Positions 63,301 to 64,000 of a stretch of 64,000 nt of DNA are shown here, in pieces. Positions within the stretch are counted from its first letter, which is position 1. Each line of letters begins with the position of its first letter. This DNA is from CAVQGZ01 sp963712175 (GTDB taxonomy: Bacteria; Actinomycetota; Actinomycetes; Jiangellales; Jiangellaceae): contig CAVQGZ010000013.1 of NCBI GenBank assembly GCA_963712175.1, positions 13,795 to 77,794 of the forward strand. Reading direction: 5' to 3'. The position numbers and the translations under genes are program-made. A model generated the notes under the pieces. It saw only the letters and a program-made list of their open reading frames with translations. It had not been told where the DNA came from and did no database searches.

Positions 63301-63800
63301 ATCAGCTCGGCAACGCGCTGGTCCAGCTCGGGGACATCGAGGGCGCCGCCCAGGCCTTCGACGGTGAACTGGCGGCCAGCACTGAGCTGGGCGACGACAT
63401 CATGACGACGTGGGCTCTCGCCAACGCCGCTGAGGTGGCGATGCGCCAGAGCCACTGGGGCGACGCTGCCAGACACCAGCGAGCGTGCCTGAGACTGGCC
63501 ACCGCTCTGGGGCAGCCCGTGTACGTCGCCTACTCCGCGATCGTCGCAGCGCGGTTGGTGGGCGGATCAGACCCGGCGATGGCGACCAGGCTGCTGGTGA
63601 GGGCCCTCGACGCGCTCACGGAGAGCAGCCACGAGCTCTACCCCGACGACGCCGAAGCGGTGGAGCAGCTGCTTGCCAGGTCGGCGGACGCGCTGGGGGA
63701 CGAGGACTACCACCGAGAAGAGGCAGCCGGCCACAGCATGGGTCTTGACGACCTCGCGGACGCGGCCGACGGCGTGCTTGAGCGCCGCACCGGCTCCTAG
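60381..63800 (+). CDS. SARP-type regulator fused to cyclase-like, STAND ATPase and TPR domains
   Basis: 1139 residues. In order: SARP winged helix (about 1-90; GGFRQRLVLALLVSRPGKPA and RTLQAYITRLRRVLG), bacterial transcriptional activator domain (about 95-245), class III nucleotide-cyclase homology domain (about 275-440; FVMTDIEGSTRLL, TDGDGTFLVF), STAND/NB-ARC-type ATPase (P-loop GPGGVGKTRLTAE near 490, Walker B LLVLDGCERH) and a C-terminal TPR region (about 840-1130). Both metal Asp of the cyclase remain, but the usual transition-state Asn is His (HQVAR) and the ATP-selecting Lys before GDG is Ser, so catalysis is doubtful. GTG start 13 nt behind lutC; target genes unknown. Confidence 0.9.
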   Translation: MEYRVLGPIEVVLDEQPLVIGGFRQRLVLALLVSRPGKPASTDWLVNAAWGGSPPRTARRTLQAYITRLRRVLGSDSITTLPSGYTLVADPDEIDWMRFEVLAGRGDRLVASDPSAASATLRQALGLWRGDPYGDLGEVAALAPEIGRLQELRLATTERRIDADLAVGHAVGLVAELEDLVAGHPLREGLRRQLMLALYRSDRQADALAQYAEARRVLDEELGIMPSTDLRTLHEMILRQDTDLDLQPLTDSRASLPGAGAITTPEGGRGSDLPSGLVTFVMTDIEGSTRLLRQLPDEYAGLLARHREILADASDRYSGAVVSTDGDGTFLVFAHAADALRACADAQVALTAEPWPHDVALRVRMGVHSGLAVPKDGDYVALAAHQVARVSDAANGGQVLSSAVSANAVHGHPDLPLIPLGRYRLRDFDQPEPLYQLDVGGRSAEFPPVRALPAERHNLSLPRNRFVDRVDERAFLVDNLAAGALVTVAGPGGVGKTRLTAEVGVDVADGWPDGVWRVPIDTLGQEGRLVASVAESVGVRLTQDDATGELLARLSESQALLVLDGCERHLTAVATLVDRLLSLRCRCAVLATSREPLHLPSEIVLRLRPLSADIRSTDGGGGVSSSPAVDLFVDRARAANAAFELTSANQSDVLEVVRRLDGLPLAEEIAAAKTVAFSPAELLESLDQGTRILQSPNPALPERHRTIQNLLRWSEDLLSEAERATFRRLAVFAGPFTLAHARVAAAGPGVDEDDLPDHVWALVDQSLVLADPSAGGTRYRMLDLVRRFAENRLADNTETESTALRVGRMYLADVGPSHASTRQWMTAVGADLDSIRGVVSVLARSTVPDATELAGQLAVAVVRYLEGTQSYRSGIDEAEGWLRTLPAAPATVPLLAALAMLHLRLNEIEQAERLARRAEQVRDDLGAPAWAKFSVERALGEVANRSGRPEQAAAIAEEALARAPDARSRARLFNQLGNALVQLGDIEGAAQAFDGELAASTELGDDIMTTWALANAAEVAMRQSHWGDAARHQRACLRLATALGQPVYVAYSAIVAARLVGGSDPAMATRLLVRALDALTESSHELYPDDAEAVEQLLARSADALGDEDYHREEAAGHSMGLDDLADAADGVLERRTGS

Positions 63801-63850
63801 GCCGTGGTCAGGTCTGTCACCGACACCCCATGGGTGGTGCGCTCGTGCGG

Positions 63851-63856
63851 CATAAT
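63851..63856 (+). promoter_or_regulatory. -10 box of the tRNA-Gly gene
   Basis: CATAAT, 9 nt before the mature tRNA. No clear -35 hexamer is seen. Otherwise 63801-63865 is empty. Confidence 0.5.
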
Positions 63857-63865
63857 GGGATCATC

Positions 63866-63939
63866 GCGGGTGTAGTTCAATGGCAGAACATCAGCTTCCC
63901 AAGCTGACAGTGCGAGTTCGATTCTCGTCACCCGCTCCA
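63866..63939 (+). tRNA. tRNA-Gly (CCC)
   Basis: Acceptor arms GCGGGTG and CACCCGC pair; the anticodon stem TCAGC/GCTGA holds the loop TTCCCAA (anticodon CCC); the T arm is GAGTTCGATTCTC. Discriminator T, CCA encoded at 63937-63939. Confidence 0.97.
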
Positions 63940-63943
63940 CCGA

Positions 63944-63971
63944 AAACCCCCTGCTAGCAGGGGGTTTCTTC
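63944..63971 (+). terminator. intrinsic terminator of tRNA-Gly
   Basis: AAACCCCCTGC / GCAGGGGGTTT: a perfect inverted repeat (63944-63967) followed by CTTC, starting 4 nt after the tRNA CCA end. The clearest intrinsic terminator in the window; nothing further is seen up to 64000. Confidence 0.9.
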
Positions 63972-64000
63972 ATGTCTACGGTCGGCGCGCCGGACCCGTT

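Overview
The window is GC-rich, densely coded chromosomal DNA of an actinomycete (Actinomycetota). Supporting evidence: the bldC/valine-dehydrogenase neighbour pair known from Streptomyces, a DUF3073 gene, a mycothiol-dependent-type enzyme beside purL, an HspR/HAIR-controlled dnaK operon, a SARP-type regulator, frequent GTG starts, and many genes whose start codon lies 6-8 nt after a TANNNT -10 box with no ribosome binding site (leaderless mRNAs). I cannot name the genus from sequence alone. The window looks like core chromosome: I see no insertion sequence, prophage, integrase or CRISPR array.

Layout. 1-5.3 kb: partial CopD-CtaG membrane protein, tRNA-Phe, bldC divergent from an amino-acid dehydrogenase, DUF3073, an acyltransferase-3 membrane protein. 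5.2-26.7 kb: nine de novo purine genes (purM, purF, purL, purQ, purS, purC, purB, purD, purA), all on the minus strand but in several transcription units, with other genes between them (M20 peptidase, YgjV-like protein, SCP-like enzyme, SHOCT protein, DUF4253, YjbQ, a polytopic membrane protein, an aminotransferase/aldehyde-dehydrogenase divergon, an AbiEi-like protein). Two copies of a 74-nt hairpin element bracket the AbiEi-like gene. 26.7-37.6 kb: FAD oxidoreductase, a tandem pair of paralogous membrane-anchored proteins behind class II aldolase, then a complete sugar PTS (HPr, EI, EIIC with two EIIB domains, EIIA) and a CoA-disulfide-reductase-like enzyme. 37.6-43.3 kb: HAD phosphatase, TrmH methyltransferase, DUF368 lipid-carrier transporter, SDR-pyrE pair, class I aminotransferase overlapping an AMIN-like protein. 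43.3-50.5 kb: dnaK-grpE-dnaJ-hspR-clpB chaperone operon with one HAIR operator. 50.5-57.4 kb: glycogen phosphorylase, a 48-aa membrane peptide, a DUF3179 lipoprotein with a thioredoxin-like lipoprotein, DUF1028, a DUF4097-like protein, dcd. 57.4-64 kb: lutABC lactate-utilisation operon, a 1139-residue SARP-cyclase-STAND-TPR regulator, tRNA-Gly(CCC) with a strong terminator.

How the genes fit together: the purine genes carry PRPP to FGAM and AIR, join aspartate to make SAICAR, and make AMP from IMP; purE/K and purN/H are not here. The PTS imports and phosphorylates a sugar feeding glycolysis (aldolase) alongside glycogen breakdown. LutABC oxidises lactate. The Hsp70/ClpB genes form one disaggregation unit under HspR. 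The most unusual items are the 74-nt elements, the SARP-cyclase-STAND fusion, the double EIIB, mirror-image divergent leaderless promoters, and the paralogue pair with a probable CTG start overlapping the aldolase stop.
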